From Didymella arachidicola (taxonomy: Eukaryota; Ascomycota; Dothideomycetes; Pleosporales; Didymellaceae), in NCBI GenBank assembly GCA_016630955.3, contig CM049986.1, positions 1,736,001-1,800,000 of the forward strand: 64,000 nt of DNA, in the 5' to 3' direction. The position numbers and the translations under genes were made by a program. Shown here one piece after another: positions 43,836 to 54,380 of this stretch; the first letter of the stretch is position 1, and each line of letters begins with the position of its first letter. The notes below the pieces were generated by a model. That model saw only the letters and a program-made list of their open reading frames with translations, had not been told where the DNA came from and did not search any database.

Positions 43836-46265
43836 CTACGCCCCCCTAATCCCCCACCTCCCCACCTCCCGCATCGCCTCGGCATCCCCCCTCGCAAGCC
43901 GCGGATCGCCCAACACGCCCGCAAGACACTGCCACCCGTCCCTCCCGCCACCCCACCTAAGCAGCTCGTTCTTATACAGCTCGCCGTTGTCGCGGTCCAG
44001 GCTCCCCCGTGGCCCTTGTTTCTGAAACACGTCGGCCCAGATCTTAGCCGCGATGGCGCGGTCAAACAGATACGAGTAGTAGGTTGCGCCGTAGCCGAAC
44101 AAATGGCCGAAGAAGCCCTGCCATGCGGTGTCGGCGGGCTCGGGGACGGAGGCGTATTTGTTGTAGATGTCGTGGTAGAGGGATGTGGAGTTGAAGCCAG
44201 GATCACGGGGGAGCGCGGAGTGGTAGGCTTGGTCGAGGAAGCAGAGCAGGATCTGAGACTCGAGTTCGGTGGAGGCGTTGCGGTTGTCGATGGCGAGGCG
44301 GTGGGCGAGGGCGTGGGCGGGGAGCGGGGCGTCTGTGTCCCAGTGGCGGGCGTACAGGGCGAGGACTTCTGGGCAAAAGGCAAAGTGCTCCATGAGGACG
44401 GACGGCAGCTCTGCGATGTCGGTTGCGCAGCGGGTGCCGGAGACGTTTTGGAGGGCGGTGCGGCCGAGGATGGAGTGCAGGGCGTGACCCATTTCGTGGA
44501 AGAGGGTGCGGACGTCGTGGATGTTGAGGCAGGCGGGGCGGGCGGTGGAGGTGGGCTTGTGGAAGTCGCAGATGAGGGCGATGGTGGGGAGCTGGAAGTA
44601 GGTGTGGCGCTGGGCGTTGTAGGAGACGGCCATGCCGTCTGTGGCGGCTTCGATGGGGGAGTCGAAGCGGTGGGCCATGTGGGACATTTCTGCAATCTCC
44701 GAGGGCAGGATCTCGCGACTGCAGCGGAGGGTGAAGTGTGCGGGGTTGGGTGTCTTGCCCGGCCGGGAGAAGAGGTCGCAGTACAGGACGGCGATGTGGC
44801 CTTCGGTGTCTGATATGACGTCCAGCCTCCTCACGCCGTCGTCCCACACCTCGCCAGGCTGCGTTTCGCGCGGGACAAAGCGGACGCCATATAGACGGTC
44901 GAAGAGGCGCGATATGCCCTGCAGGACGGTGCCGACGGAAAAGTACGAGGAGAGCGTGTCTGGCGTGCGCTGGCGGTAAGCGCCCTCCATGGCGCCCAGC
45001 ATCTTCTGGGTGTAGTAGAACTTGTCCCAGGGGTTGATGCGGTCGGGGAAGTTGTCTCGACGTGCGTCGCTCTGCTTGAGGGCGACCAGCTCGTCGAGGT
45101 CGGCCATGACGGCGGGGAGGTTGTCCTGGTGCAGTGCGTTGAGGAATTCATTCACTGCCTCTGGCGTCTTGGCCATCTTGTTCTCCAGCGTCATGTGTGC
45201 GAACGTCTCGTAGCCGGAGAGGGCGGCCAGCTCTGCGCGCAGCTTCAGCATCTTCTCGAGACGGGCTATGCTGGAGCGGCTGGCGGTGCGGACGGCCGAG
45301 TACGTGTCGCGGCGCACGTCGGGGTCCTCTACGAAGCGGAGGACTGCCTGCGACTCGTGGTGCATGGTCGAGATGGCCGTCTCGCCCCATCTGGTCAGCT
45401 GCTTGGCCAGGTTTGGATCCAGGCCCTTCATCTTGCGGGCGTTGAACTTGAGCGCCAGCGTCTCCGGGGCCATGTGCTCGACGAACTGCGAGCCGACCTC
45501 GGCGATCTCGCCGCTCATGTCGACGAGCTTCTTGCGAGTGGCGTCGTCGAGGCCAATGCCGAAGCGCGCAAAGTCCTCCATGAGGATGCGGGCGACGATG
45601 CGCTCCTCCTCGGACCAGCTGGCGTAGACGTCGGGGATCTCCGAGGCTTTCTTCAGCTGGTTGTACAGCACCGGGGTGGTGTTGAGCTGGTTCATGTACT
45701 GGAAGACGGTGGTGTAGGCCTTGACGGCCATGTTCTGGAAGGCGCGGTCCGGGTGGGTGCCGCGCACGAAGTCGGCCAGGTCGATGACGCGGCATAGCAG
45801 GTCGCTGAGCTTGTCGAGCTCGCGGACGAGGGCCTTGAAGGCGGGCAGCGAGTCGGCGGCGGCGACGGTCTGGATGATGGCGTTGCAGCGGTGGATGGTG
45901 ACGGAGACGAAGTCGATGAAGCCGTCGGGGTGGGTGAGGTACTTGTTGCCGATGATGCCCGCGGGCTTGGTCTTGGTGGTCGTCGTCGTCGTCGAGGCGC
46001 GGCGGAAGGCGTCCCAGAAGGCGGCATTGTCGAAGACGCTGCGCAGGGCGTCGTCGTCGGGCCTGCTGCTGGCAGACAGGCCGCAGAGGGCGGCGGCGGC
46101 GGCGGCGGCGGCGGCGGGCGGCGGGCGGGCAGCGCTGGGGCCGCGTGCTCTGGCGAGGGCGCTGTTGAAGCGACGTCGACTGGCCGTCGTCTTCAGGCAC
46201 TGTGGGCAGACCCAGGGCGACGCGGCGCCGCGAGCTGGTGGGCGCGCAACAAGCCGCTGGAGCAT
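43836..46265 (-). CDS. OCT1: Mitochondrial intermediate peptidase (Oct1, M3A metalloprotease)
   Basis: A single exon encodes 809 residues from the ATG at 46265 (MLQRLVARPPARG), an Arg-rich presequence. The enzyme removes an octapeptide from precursors after matrix processing peptidase has cut. The M3 zinc motif HEMGH is at 590-594, in DVRTLFHEMGHALHSILG, and the third ligand region (ELPSVLMEHFAF) follows at the expected spacing. The C-terminal domain includes FGYGATYYSYLFDRAIAAKIW, typical of the family. The transit region holds an alanine run from a GGC/GCC-type repeat (46090-46118) and a threonine run (TTTTTT) from a GTC repeat, both likely length-variable. The gene is divergent from Mic26/27 with a 146-bp spacer, and very GC-rich. 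Confidence 0.95.
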   Translation of the reverse strand: MLQRLVARPPARGAASPWVCPQCLKTTASRRRFNSALARARGPSAARPPPAAAAAAAAALCGLSASSRPDDDALRSVFDNAAFWDAFRRASTTTTTTKTKPAGIIGNKYLTHPDGFIDFVSVTIHRCNAIIQTVAAADSLPAFKALVRELDKLSDLLCRVIDLADFVRGTHPDRAFQNMAVKAYTTVFQYMNQLNTTPVLYNQLKKASEIPDVYASWSEEERIVARILMEDFARFGIGLDDATRKKLVDMSGEIAEVGSQFVEHMAPETLALKFNARKMKGLDPNLAKQLTRWGETAISTMHHESQAVLRFVEDPDVRRDTYSAVRTASRSSIARLEKMLKLRAELAALSGYETFAHMTLENKMAKTPEAVNEFLNALHQDNLPAVMADLDELVALKQSDARRDNFPDRINPWDKFYYTQKMLGAMEGAYRQRTPDTLSSYFSVGTVLQGISRLFDRLYGVRFVPRETQPGEVWDDGVRRLDVISDTEGHIAVLYCDLFSRPGKTPNPAHFTLRCSREILPSEIAEMSHMAHRFDSPIEAATDGMAVSYNAQRHTYFQLPTIALICDFHKPTSTARPACLNIHDVRTLFHEMGHALHSILGRTALQNVSGTRCATDIAELPSVLMEHFAFCPEVLALYARHWDTDAPLPAHALAHRLAIDNRNASTELESQILLCFLDQAYHSALPRDPGFNSTSLYHDIYNKYASVPEPADTAWQGFFGHLFGYGATYYSYLFDRAIAAKIWADVFQKQGPRGSLDRDNGELYKNELLRWGGGRDGWQCLAGVLGDPRLARGDAEAMREVGRWGIRGA
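46090..46118. repeat. GGC trinucleotide repeat in the MIP presequence
   Basis: Nine to ten uninterrupted GGC units (plus strand) encode a polyalanine tract in the mitochondrial intermediate peptidase presequence. The repeat is in frame, so length changes would not break the gene. Confidence 0.85.
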
Positions 46266-46411
46266 GGTTGCGGTGGCATTGCACGTCACAGGCCGACGAC
46301 GCTAGCAGTCCAGTCGTGGGCCGCCGACACCTCCGTCCTGCGCCGAGCGTCTCGATCGCGCGACCTCAGAAGCCTCACGCCCTCCCATTGCGCCCGTCCC
46401 CCCCGCACAAC
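46266..46411. promoter_or_regulatory. Bidirectional promoter between MIP and Mic26/27
   Basis: Only 146 bp separate the start codons of two divergent genes, both for mitochondrial proteins. The spacer is GC-rich with no obvious TATA box. Confidence 0.55.
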
Positions 46412-47283
46412 ATGGCCTTCCGACCGCTGTTACGGCAGGTGAGTAGCTGCACGCAGGCCCGGAGCAGCCAATTGACACCCGCTGACACGCCCCAGCGCGC
46501 CGTCGTCCCTGCGATGGCCGCCGCCCTTACCACGGGCGCAGTCTTCGCACCGCGCCCCGTCGACGCTGAGGAGCAGCCCGCCGATGCCACGGCCACTGCC
46601 ACTGCCATTGTACGTCCCGCAGCCCCCCTCTGTTAGTATTCGCCGCATGCTCACCCCGCCAGAACCGCAAGCCCATCTACGACGACCTGCCCATCGACGT
46701 CACAGCGCCCACCGCGCCCGCCCTGACGCAGCCCGCCAACGACCTCACCCCCGAGGCCGCCTACCGCCCGACGCCCACCGACCGCCTCGCCCAGCAGATC
46801 GGCGTCGCCCGCATGGCCCTGTACCGCCAGGCCGTCCGCAGCGAGCACGCCGTCGACAGCGCCCTCACCGAGACGCTACGCCTCGAGCACTCGTTCACGA
46901 GCACCCTCCGCTCCCTGGCCCCGCCCAAGGAGTCTGGCGAGCGCATCTTCCCCGGCGCCCTCTACGTCCTCGTTGCCGCCATGGCCGGCTCCATCGTCAC
47001 CCGCAACCGCAACGTCCTGCTGCGCGCCTCCGTCCCTGCCGCCGTCGGCATCACCGCCGCCTACGCCGTGCTGCCCATCACCATGAACAACGTCGGCAAC
47101 CTGGCCTGGTCCTACGAGGAAAAGTACCCCGTCCTTGCAGACACCCACGTCCGCACAAAAGCGAGAATCACCGACTTCATCGAGACCGGCAAGGCCCACG
47201 CCGGCATGACGGTCGGCATGGTCCAGGACAAAGTCCACGACGTGCGCGACAGCATGGAGGGCTGGGTCAAGAAGGGCAGGTGA
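46412..47283 (+). CDS. MICOS subunit Mic26/Mic27-like (apolipoprotein O family)
   Basis: Three exons, 46412-46438, 46496-46609 and 46663-47283, encode 253 residues; the first exon has just nine codons (MAFRPLLRQ). Introns are 57 and 53 nt. After a presequence-like start, the Pro/Ala-rich segment leads into RKPIYDDLPIDVTAPTAPAL. The ApoO/MICOS core starts at DRLAQQIGVARMALYRQAV and includes hydrophobic segments with small residues (FPGALYVLVAAMAGSIVTR and RASVPAAVGITAAYAVLPIT), which should cross the inner membrane. MICOS holds cristae junctions together. Mic26 and Mic27 cannot be told apart by eye. Length (about 230-260) fits fungal members. A charged amphipathic tail (TRKARITDF-like, then VKKGR) ends the protein. 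Confidence 0.88.
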
Positions 47284-47985
47284 GCATGGAGGAGCGCGTG
47301 GAAGAGTTGGACGAGCCCTGTACATCACCAGCATAGAGGACCCGCAATGAACCATTTCATTTGTACTGCTCATTTCATTCAACACTAAATGTATGTGCTA
47401 GTTATGACTGCTAATTTGTACCTGTCCTTCAAAGATTGATCATCTTCTTGTCAGTCACCTCTCTAGCCCCGCTGACGTTGGCGTGCACGGGGTCAAGAAG
47501 GCAGCATAGCATGGACTGAGGCACGCCTCGAATCACGTACGCTCTCTACACAGACCCACTAAACAGCACCATCTATTTCGGTTCCGCGTCCCGGTCCCGA
47601 TACAACATCGACCACCACTATATCCGGATAAACACAGGCCTGGTCTATACCACCACGCGACAAGCTGGTATTCGCCCAACACCCATCATGAAACAAACCA
47701 CTATCACTGGATACCTCCCAAGCTCTCTGGCAACAGCAATCCGTCGAATCTGGGGTGCATAGCAGCGGTCGTCATATACCCCAACCGACGGGACGACATT
47801 GCGCCCAGCATTTGAATATGAGGGAAGGATCATCGACGCAATTCACCTCAAGCCGGCTCCTCTCCACAGAGGCATAAAAGGTGTAAGACTGGTGGTCCAC
47901 CTACTGCAGCCACCTCCAGCACCAGCTCCACAGCACACACCACCCACAGCACACCACCCACAGCACACCACCCACCAGCTCCACC
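47284..47985. other. Intergenic region with promoter repeats
   Basis: 700 bp without a gene. Near its right end (47929-47974) are tandem copies of a CAGCACACCACCCA unit just before the AA9 start, probably in the promoter or 5' UTR. Confidence 0.5.
47929..47974. repeat. Tandem repeat upstream of the AA9 gene
   Basis: Three near-identical units related to CAGCACACCACCCA stand in a row, ending 12 bases before the ATG. The first unit has two extra bases. They could act in the leader or simply be slippage-prone. Confidence 0.7.
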
Positions 47986-48930
47986 ATGAAGCTCTCCCTC
48001 CTCCTCACCTCCCTCCTCCCCCTCCTGACCACCGCCCACACCATCGCCCAACGCGTCCGGTACTCCCCCCCCCCCCCCCCTTCAACCCCCCCCCCCCCCC
48101 CCCCCAGCTAACCCCCCAGCGTCAACAACGCCGACAATGGCGAAGCAATCGGCATCCGCACCGCGCTCAGCAACAACCCGCTGCAAAACGTAAACGACGC
48201 CTCCCTCGCCTGCAACTCCAACTTCAAACAGCCCGTCTCCAGCACCGTCATCAGCGCCAGGACCGGGGATAGGGTGGGTGTCCAATGGGGCCATGTAATC
48301 GGCGGCCCGCAGTTTGCGAATGATCCCGATCATCCGATTGCGAGGAGTCACAAGGGGCCTGTGTTGTTTTATTTGTTCGTCCTCCCTTCCCTTTTCCCCC
48401 CTTATTCCTCGATAGTAGATGGTTAATGGGAGTAGAGCCAAAGTCGACAACGCAGCCACCGCCTCCCCCGCCGGTCAGAAATGGATCAAAGTATACGAAG
48501 ATGGCCTCGATGGCTCGGGCCAATGGGGTGTAGACAGGATGATTTCCAACAACGGATGGGTCGACTTTACCCTCCCCAGTTGTCTGGCTAGCGGCGACTA
48601 TCTCCTGCGCGCCGAGATTATCGCGCTGCATTCTGCGAGCACGCAGGGCCAGGCGCAGTTTTATGTGTATGTCCCCCTTCTCTCTTCCTTCCTTCCCTCC
48701 CTCCCTGTCTATTCGAGCATGTACATGTAGGTGCTAATAAGGGCAGTGGATGTGCGCAGCTCCGCATCTCCGGCGCCGCCGCAACGGGCCAAGCGCAGAC
48801 GGTCAGCTTCCCTGGCGCGTACAAAGCAACCGATCCGGGGATTTTGGTCAGCATATACAACAACCAGGGTCAGCCTGTGGGGAACGGGCAGAAGTATCAG
48901 ATTCCGGGGCCGGCGGTGTTGAAGTGCTAG
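47986..48930 (+). CDS. AA9 lytic polysaccharide monooxygenase (secreted)
   Basis: Four exons, 47986-48059, 48120-48374, 48436-48666 and 48747-48930, encode 247 residues. The signal peptide MKLSLLLTSLLPLLTTA ends right before His18, which becomes the N-terminal His of the copper histidine brace (HTIAQRV). The second copper His is His102 (mature 85) in SHKGP and the axial Tyr is Tyr186 (mature 169) in AQFYV, both at the usual spacing. Typical AA9 segments are present: NNPLQNVNDASLACN, AKVDNAATASPAGQ and YQIPGPAVLKC at the end. The enzyme cleaves cellulose or related glucans oxidatively outside the cell. There is no cellulose-binding module. Intron 1 is almost entirely C on the coding strand. 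Splice sites were chosen to keep family motifs continuous. Confidence 0.93.
48060..48119 (+). repeat. Poly-C tract within AA9 intron 1
   Basis: About 40 of 60 bases are C in two long runs separated by TTCAA. The intron still has a GT start and CAG end. Such tracts are prone to length errors in sequencing. Confidence 0.8.
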
Positions 48931-49819
48931 GCGAGTGCTTGAGGGCGGGCTGCGTTGGAGCACGATGAGAGGGTGATGGGGGTCTTCAGATCTTCTTTTC
49001 GTTGTCGATGCTAGAATGGGTTAGTTGTTCGTTAGCGTACAGGTCTATAAGTGAACGCTTGCTGCTATTGAGCGCTCAGACGAGTACGTTCATGGCAATG
49101 GATGAATTCATTTGTTCAGCACTTAGAATTGTTCTACAATGCTCATCGTACCAGCGCAATTGCAAGAGCTTTTGTCCTAAAGGGAAGCGAATCGTCTTCA
49201 CAGAAGTTCGTGTTGCCAACCTCGGTATCCAGCGGCGCGTGACGGGGGTGGCTTGAATTCCACGGAGGTGGCTACAATGTCGGTCGACCAAACAGTAGCG
49301 CAACTCTAACTACCTCCAGCACCAGGCAATCAGGCGCGCAAAGGGCGGTGCTTCGTGTTGTGAAAAGGGTCGAACTGTGACTCCACGCGATGACTCCAGA
49401 AGAACGCCAAGAGCGCTCGAGCGGATCTGCCCGCTGCCGCCACTTCACGCAACTCCACTACTCCACTACATCACCGCATTACCCATCATTCTTTTGCAGC
49501 AAGCAACAACAACAACATCATTCGGATACAATCGAAACACAGGCAATGTCTTTCACCAGCTAGTGATTGCCGAGAGGCAGCCAGTCACAACTCTACCCGA
49601 GTTGTCCACCACTTTCATCCGCAAAGTCTCACATAGCACAACCATCACCAAGATGCTTCCACTATTATCAAAACTTTTCCGGACGCACTACTCACATACA
49701 AACTCAAGATCGAAACTGGCTTGACGTGACATATGAGAGCGACAGTACATGTACAGAACATCAACATCACAAACAACAATCCACATCAGCGACCGCTGTG
49801 CTAAACAACGATCAGCGAC
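48931..49819. other. Intergenic region
   Basis: 890 bp without a supported gene. The part after about 49400 is rich in CAACAACA and CCACT and contains short ATG-initiated frames, so it is probably the leader and promoter of the GTPase gene. Confidence 0.4.
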
Positions 49820-52550
49820 ATGGCCTCAATATTTACTTTCGACCCTGATCCGCCACGCGTGTCATCGCCATGGGCCACGCCTCCGACCGGAACCGGGACG
49901 AACACCCCGGCTCGCCAGCAAGCAGCCAGACCCATTCCTTCGCGACTTGGCCTCGACCATGATCAGCATTCGCTGACAGGCATTGAGATTCCTATCATTG
50001 ACAACACAACTATCACTCGCCTCGAGGCCGAGCCGCAGGAAGGACCAACAGAGTACAAGCTGCACCTTCTACTGAAACGACGGAGATCATTCACACGCTT
50101 CACCACTGGACTTCGCGCTTCTGGGTCGCTCCGGCGCGGCGATGGCACCAGCTCTATCGCCGTGAATCGCGCTGTATCCGAGTCGGGTGCTTTGGGTAAC
50201 ACCCCTCCACCTTTGACCTCGCTCCAGTCCAGACAGCATAGGCTGGAGCAGTTGACCACTCAGCTTCTATGGCGCCTGCAGCAATCATGTCCCTACCACA
50301 TTTCTTCATCCACAGCGCCCCTTCTTCCGCACCTCCCGGATGATGCTAAGCTCACAACTCCTGAGATGCCGCAAAGACTCCTGCCAGGCTTGGAAGAGAG
50401 CAAGGGCGCACTGTATGAGATCGGAGTTGCTGACGACGGGTCTATTGTTGGCCTGGCAGAGGACGAGATGGAGGAGAGCCTGAACAACCTCCGTGCCATG
50501 GCCGCAAGTCTCGGATGTCGAGTCGAGGTGCAACGTATGCTGTGTGTCGGCGAGTGCGAGTGGGTGGAGCACAATGGTACCAAAGAGCGCAAGGTGCGCA
50601 AGTCAAAGCTCCTTGCTGCCGAAGCTCTGGTCAGTCCAGATCAACATCTAGTAGACAGCTCCAAAGACGACAAGGATGCCACCAAGGCTGCCCCGGCGCA
50701 TGACTCTACCGCCGGTACAGCTGCAGTGGCTGGACATGGCGAGACTCAGTCTAGCGTTGAGCAACTGCGAGTGTCTCTCACTGGCGCAACCATGTCTGGG
50801 AAATCTAGTCTACTGGGCACATTGTCCACAGCAACGCTCGACAACGGACGCGGAAGTAGCCGTTTGAGTCTGTTGAAGCATCGGCACGAGATTGCCTCTG
50901 GCATGACTAGCTCCGTCACTCAGGAGCTCATCGGCTATCGCGATGTCGTTGAAAGCGATGGTGCAGTCTCGACTCAAGTTATCAGCTATGGGTCTGGGGA
51001 CGTAGATGCGTGGGTTGACATTCACGCGGCCGTAGAGGCTGCGCAGGAGGGCCGCCTAGTCGTCTTGTCGGACTCTGCTGGGCATCCACGCTTTCGGCGT
51101 ACCACCGTTCGAGGTATTGTTGGCTGGTAAGTATCTCCAAGACATGCTCGACGAATCCCGAGTCGAATGCATACGTTAATGTAACCGCGACTGAGAATTC
51201 AACAGGCAACCACACTGGACTCTAGTATGTGTCCCGGCAGACAACACGGACGAGTCTTCCGGCAAGATCGGGGCATCACCTAGCTCACAAGACATCTTGG
51301 GGCCTGCAGCTGCGGATCTTGACCTGTTCCAAGCTCATCTCGAGCTTTGTCTGACTCTTCAGCTGCCTCTAGTCATCGTCATTACCAAATACGATCTTGC
51401 TACGAAAGCTGGTCTGCGACAAACTTTATCAAACCTACTGTCAGCGCTCAAAGAGGCTGGTCGCAAACCATGCATCATCTCTGATCAGTCGACACCAACC
51501 CCAGATATTGATATCCAGCATATCTCCTCCGACGACCTCTACGATGCAGAGAAGATAACGCAGCAGCTGGCCTCGTCTCCTCTTTCACTTGTGCCTATAG
51601 TACTGACGAGCGCCGTCAAGGGCAACGGCATCGCAAAGCTGCACGCTTTCTTGCGGCAACTGCCTCTGCCGGCCGAAACACCTCTTCCAGACAAGTCGCC
51701 ATCTCATCTTTTCTATATTGAAGATGTCTATAGCGTCCGCGCTAATGCTTCCTCTGACAAATCCGCTATCGTTGGAGGATATCTTCAACACGGAAGACTT
51801 ACGGTCGGCGAAGAGCTGCTGCTCGGACCGTACCCCATCGACACTGTTTCAGATGACAGCGACAGCGGAAGCGGGAGACCACCGCGTCAATCGCCGCTGA
51901 CAACCTCAAGGTCCTACCCAGGCGCTTTGAACAAGAGGAACACCCCAACTCGTGATCGGCACATTGAGTGGCGGAGAGTGCGCATCACGTCGCTACGCAA
52001 TCTACGTCTGCCTGTGCGAGCGCTGTACGCGGACCAGCTTGGTACGGTAGCAGTGGAGCCCGTCGACACCGCCATCATCACCCCATCGATCAATCGCATC
52101 AGGAAAGGCATGGTTCTGGCTGACAGACAGCCCTTGGCGTCTAGACTAGTAACAGTCTACTTTGAGGATTCTCAGGCTGGTGGTGCTGCCAATCTTACAG
52201 TCGGTAGTGCAGTTGTCGTTTACATCGCCAGTGTCCGCGCCTCGTCAAAGGTCATTTCGGTCTCCGCTGAACATGGTCCTTTTCCTCAGGCACCGATTGT
52301 GGACGACGATGACGATGCGTTTGGCTTTGGCGGATTCGATGACGAGTCTAGCGAGCAACCTGTTGCCGCGCCACCATCGGCAGTGACCGTCACTTTCCAG
52401 TTCATCGCGTCCAAGGAGTTCATTGAGCACGGTGCCAAGGTCCTCGTCATGCCAGGCGGCGGCCCAGTGCCAGCCAACGGCAGTGAGAAGAGCGCAAAAG
52501 GAGTGACTGGTCTCGAGGGGTTCGTTGGCTACGCCGTCGAGCAACACTGA
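49820..52550 (+). CDS. GTPBP1/2-like translational-type GTPase
   Basis: Two exons, 49820-51126 and 51206-52550, encode 883 residues; the 79-nt intron (GTAAGT to CAACAG) joins GIVGW to QPHWTLV. The first 320 residues are a family-specific N-terminal region (LEQLTTQLLWRLQQ, LYEIGVADDGSIVGLAEDEM). The GTPase domain has G1 GATMSGKS at 322-329, G3 DSAGH from Asp418, G4 TKYD at 496-499 and G5 TSAVKGNG. EF-Tu-like beta barrels follow (VGGYLQHGRLTVGEELLLGP, then a C-terminal barrel ending VGYAVEQH). GTPBP1 and GTPBP2 act in mRNA turnover and ribosome rescue in animals, and the fungal role is inferred. A Ser/Asp-rich insertion sits in the first barrel. The DDDDDAFGFGGFDDE stretch in the last barrel is unusual and probably a flexible loop. 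Confidence 0.9.
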
Positions 52551-52707
52551 GTGTGGATTGCTTATTTCTGATTTGATCTGTTGTTTCTACGTGGAGTTTT
52601 GCATTGCTCTTCCTGCGTCTCGAGCTTGCTTGAAATTGTTCGTTGTGTCGGCGCTTCCCATGAATCACATGCACGCATTTGATGGACATAAATGGAGTTT
52701 TGCATTA

Positions 52708-54380
52708 ACGTACGTGTACAACGAGCCCTTGACCACGCTACATCATCGACGCGCCGGACGACCTTCACGCGTTGATACCATGGCCAACTCACAGAATCTA
52801 ACTAGCGCTGAGGAGCAGGTGATTGTTATGCGCATACTTGAGCTGGTCACGCGAGGAGAGTCCCCCCGGCTTGAAGTTGTGGCTGATATGGCCAATTCTC
52901 TGCGGAAAGAGCGCGGTTTGGCCCCTTTTGGCCCCTGTTGGCCCAAGGTGGGCCAGCAGGTTTGTTTCGCGTCAGGAGGAGCTTAAAACAGTCTTCAACC
53001 GCAAGTACGACTACAAGCGAGCCCTCTGTGAGGATCCCGAGGTTATACAGGGCTGGTTTAACCTTGTAGCCAATACCAAAGCCAAGTATGGCATCCAGGA
53101 CAACGACACGTACAACTTCGACGAGACAGGCTTCATGATGGGCCAGATATCCACTGGAGTTGTTGTCACAGATGCAGAGAAGCCAGGACGAGCAAAGCAG
53201 GTCCAGCCAGGCAACCGGGAGTGGGTGACGGTCATTGAGGGCATCAATGCCACAGGATGGGCTATTCCGCCCTACATCATCTTCAAAGCCCGCCAACACC
53301 AGTCCAGCTGGTACAAGGACGACGATTTGCCCCAAGATTGGACTATTGCTATCTCTGAGAACGGCTGGACTACCAATGAGCTTGATTTTGACTGGTTGAA
53401 GCACTTTGACAGGCATACAAAGACGCGTACTGTTAGTACCTCCCGCATGCTGATTATTGATGGTCACGGGAGCCACAGCTCTGCAGAATGCACGCAATAC
53501 TGCAAGGATCAGAAGATTGTGACCCTATGCATGCCTGCGCACTCGTCGCACCTCCTGCAGCCACTTGACGTGGGTTGTTTTGGCCCTCTGAAGAAGGCGT
53601 ATGGGGATGAGGTCAATGAGCTCATGCGCAACCGGATCAACCACATCACAAAGCAGGAGTTCCTGCCATGCTTTAAAGCAGCTCACAAGAAAGCTATTAC
53701 CCCTAGCAACATCCAGGGAGGGTTCCGAGGCGCAGGACTGGTCCCTTTTGACCCAGAACGGGTCATATCAACCCTTGATGTGAAGCTGCACACTCCATCA
53801 CCACCACTCCCTACAAACAACGAGCCCTGGCAGTCGCAAACCCCAAGCAATACCCTGGAATTCGGGTCGCAATCAACTTTAATTCGAGAGAAGTATAAGA
53901 AGCAGCAGGGCAGCTCACCAAACTCTGTGCTAAGCGCGCTTGAGCACTACGCAAAGGGGGCAGCAATTGTTGCGCACAAGCTGGTTTTAGCACAACAAGA
54001 GAACGCTGAGCTTCGAGCAGCCAAAAATCGCACAAAAGAAAGCGTATTCAAGCCAAGGGAAGCCTTGCAGTTGAAGAAGGCCAGCGGTTGACTGCTCTAC
54101 AGGAGTTTGGCGCGCGTGGTGATGGTAAGAAGGCAAAGAAGCAGGTGCGCGCTGAAGGAGGTGAACCATCCCAACGACGCTGTGGACGGTGCGGAGAGAG
54201 TGGGCACAACGCGCGAACGTGCAAGAATGCTGTAGAAGAGGTCTCTAAGTAATATTACAGCTTGTTTCACCCTATGCAGGGCTAAAGTGTGGTGTTTTGG
54301 GCCATAATAGGGTGAGTTTTGGTGTGGTCTTGGCAAAAGTGTCCCGCTCGTTGACTGTCCCGCTCGTTGTACACGTACGC
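52708..54380 (+). mobile_element. Second pogo/Fot1-type transposon, decayed
   Basis: A 1,673-bp element flanked by TA on both sides (52706-52707 and 54381-54382). Inverted repeats of 19 bp (ACGTACGTGTACAACGAGC on the left) match with one difference at the outermost base. The right end has two copies of GTCCCGCTCGTTG, 16 bp apart, which the left end lacks. The terminal sequences differ from those of the element at 29339, so it is another family. Confidence 0.88.
52781..54252 (+). pseudogene. Frameshifted pogo-type transposase
   Basis: The frame starts MANSQNLTSAEEQVIVMRIL at 52781, corresponding to the middle of the DNA-binding region of the 29.5-kb transposase; no Psq helix-turn-helix precedes it. 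Near 52930 the frame is lost in a repetitive TTGGCCCC stretch. The next frame carries SRFVSRQEELKTVFNRKYDY and the DDE domain (YNFDETGF, IIDGHGSH, LQPLDVGCF) without interruption to 54091. A further shift around 54030 near an A run leads to a third frame ending in a zinc knuckle (CGRCGESGHNARTC) and TAA near 54252. At least two frameshifts mean it cannot make a normal transposase, although the catalytic Asp residues survive. Confidence 0.88.

Noticed and set aside
43826..44847. Long frames overlapping the MIP gene in other frames
   Set aside because: They are shadows of a GC-rich coding sequence. Only the MIP frame has the M3 peptidase motifs.
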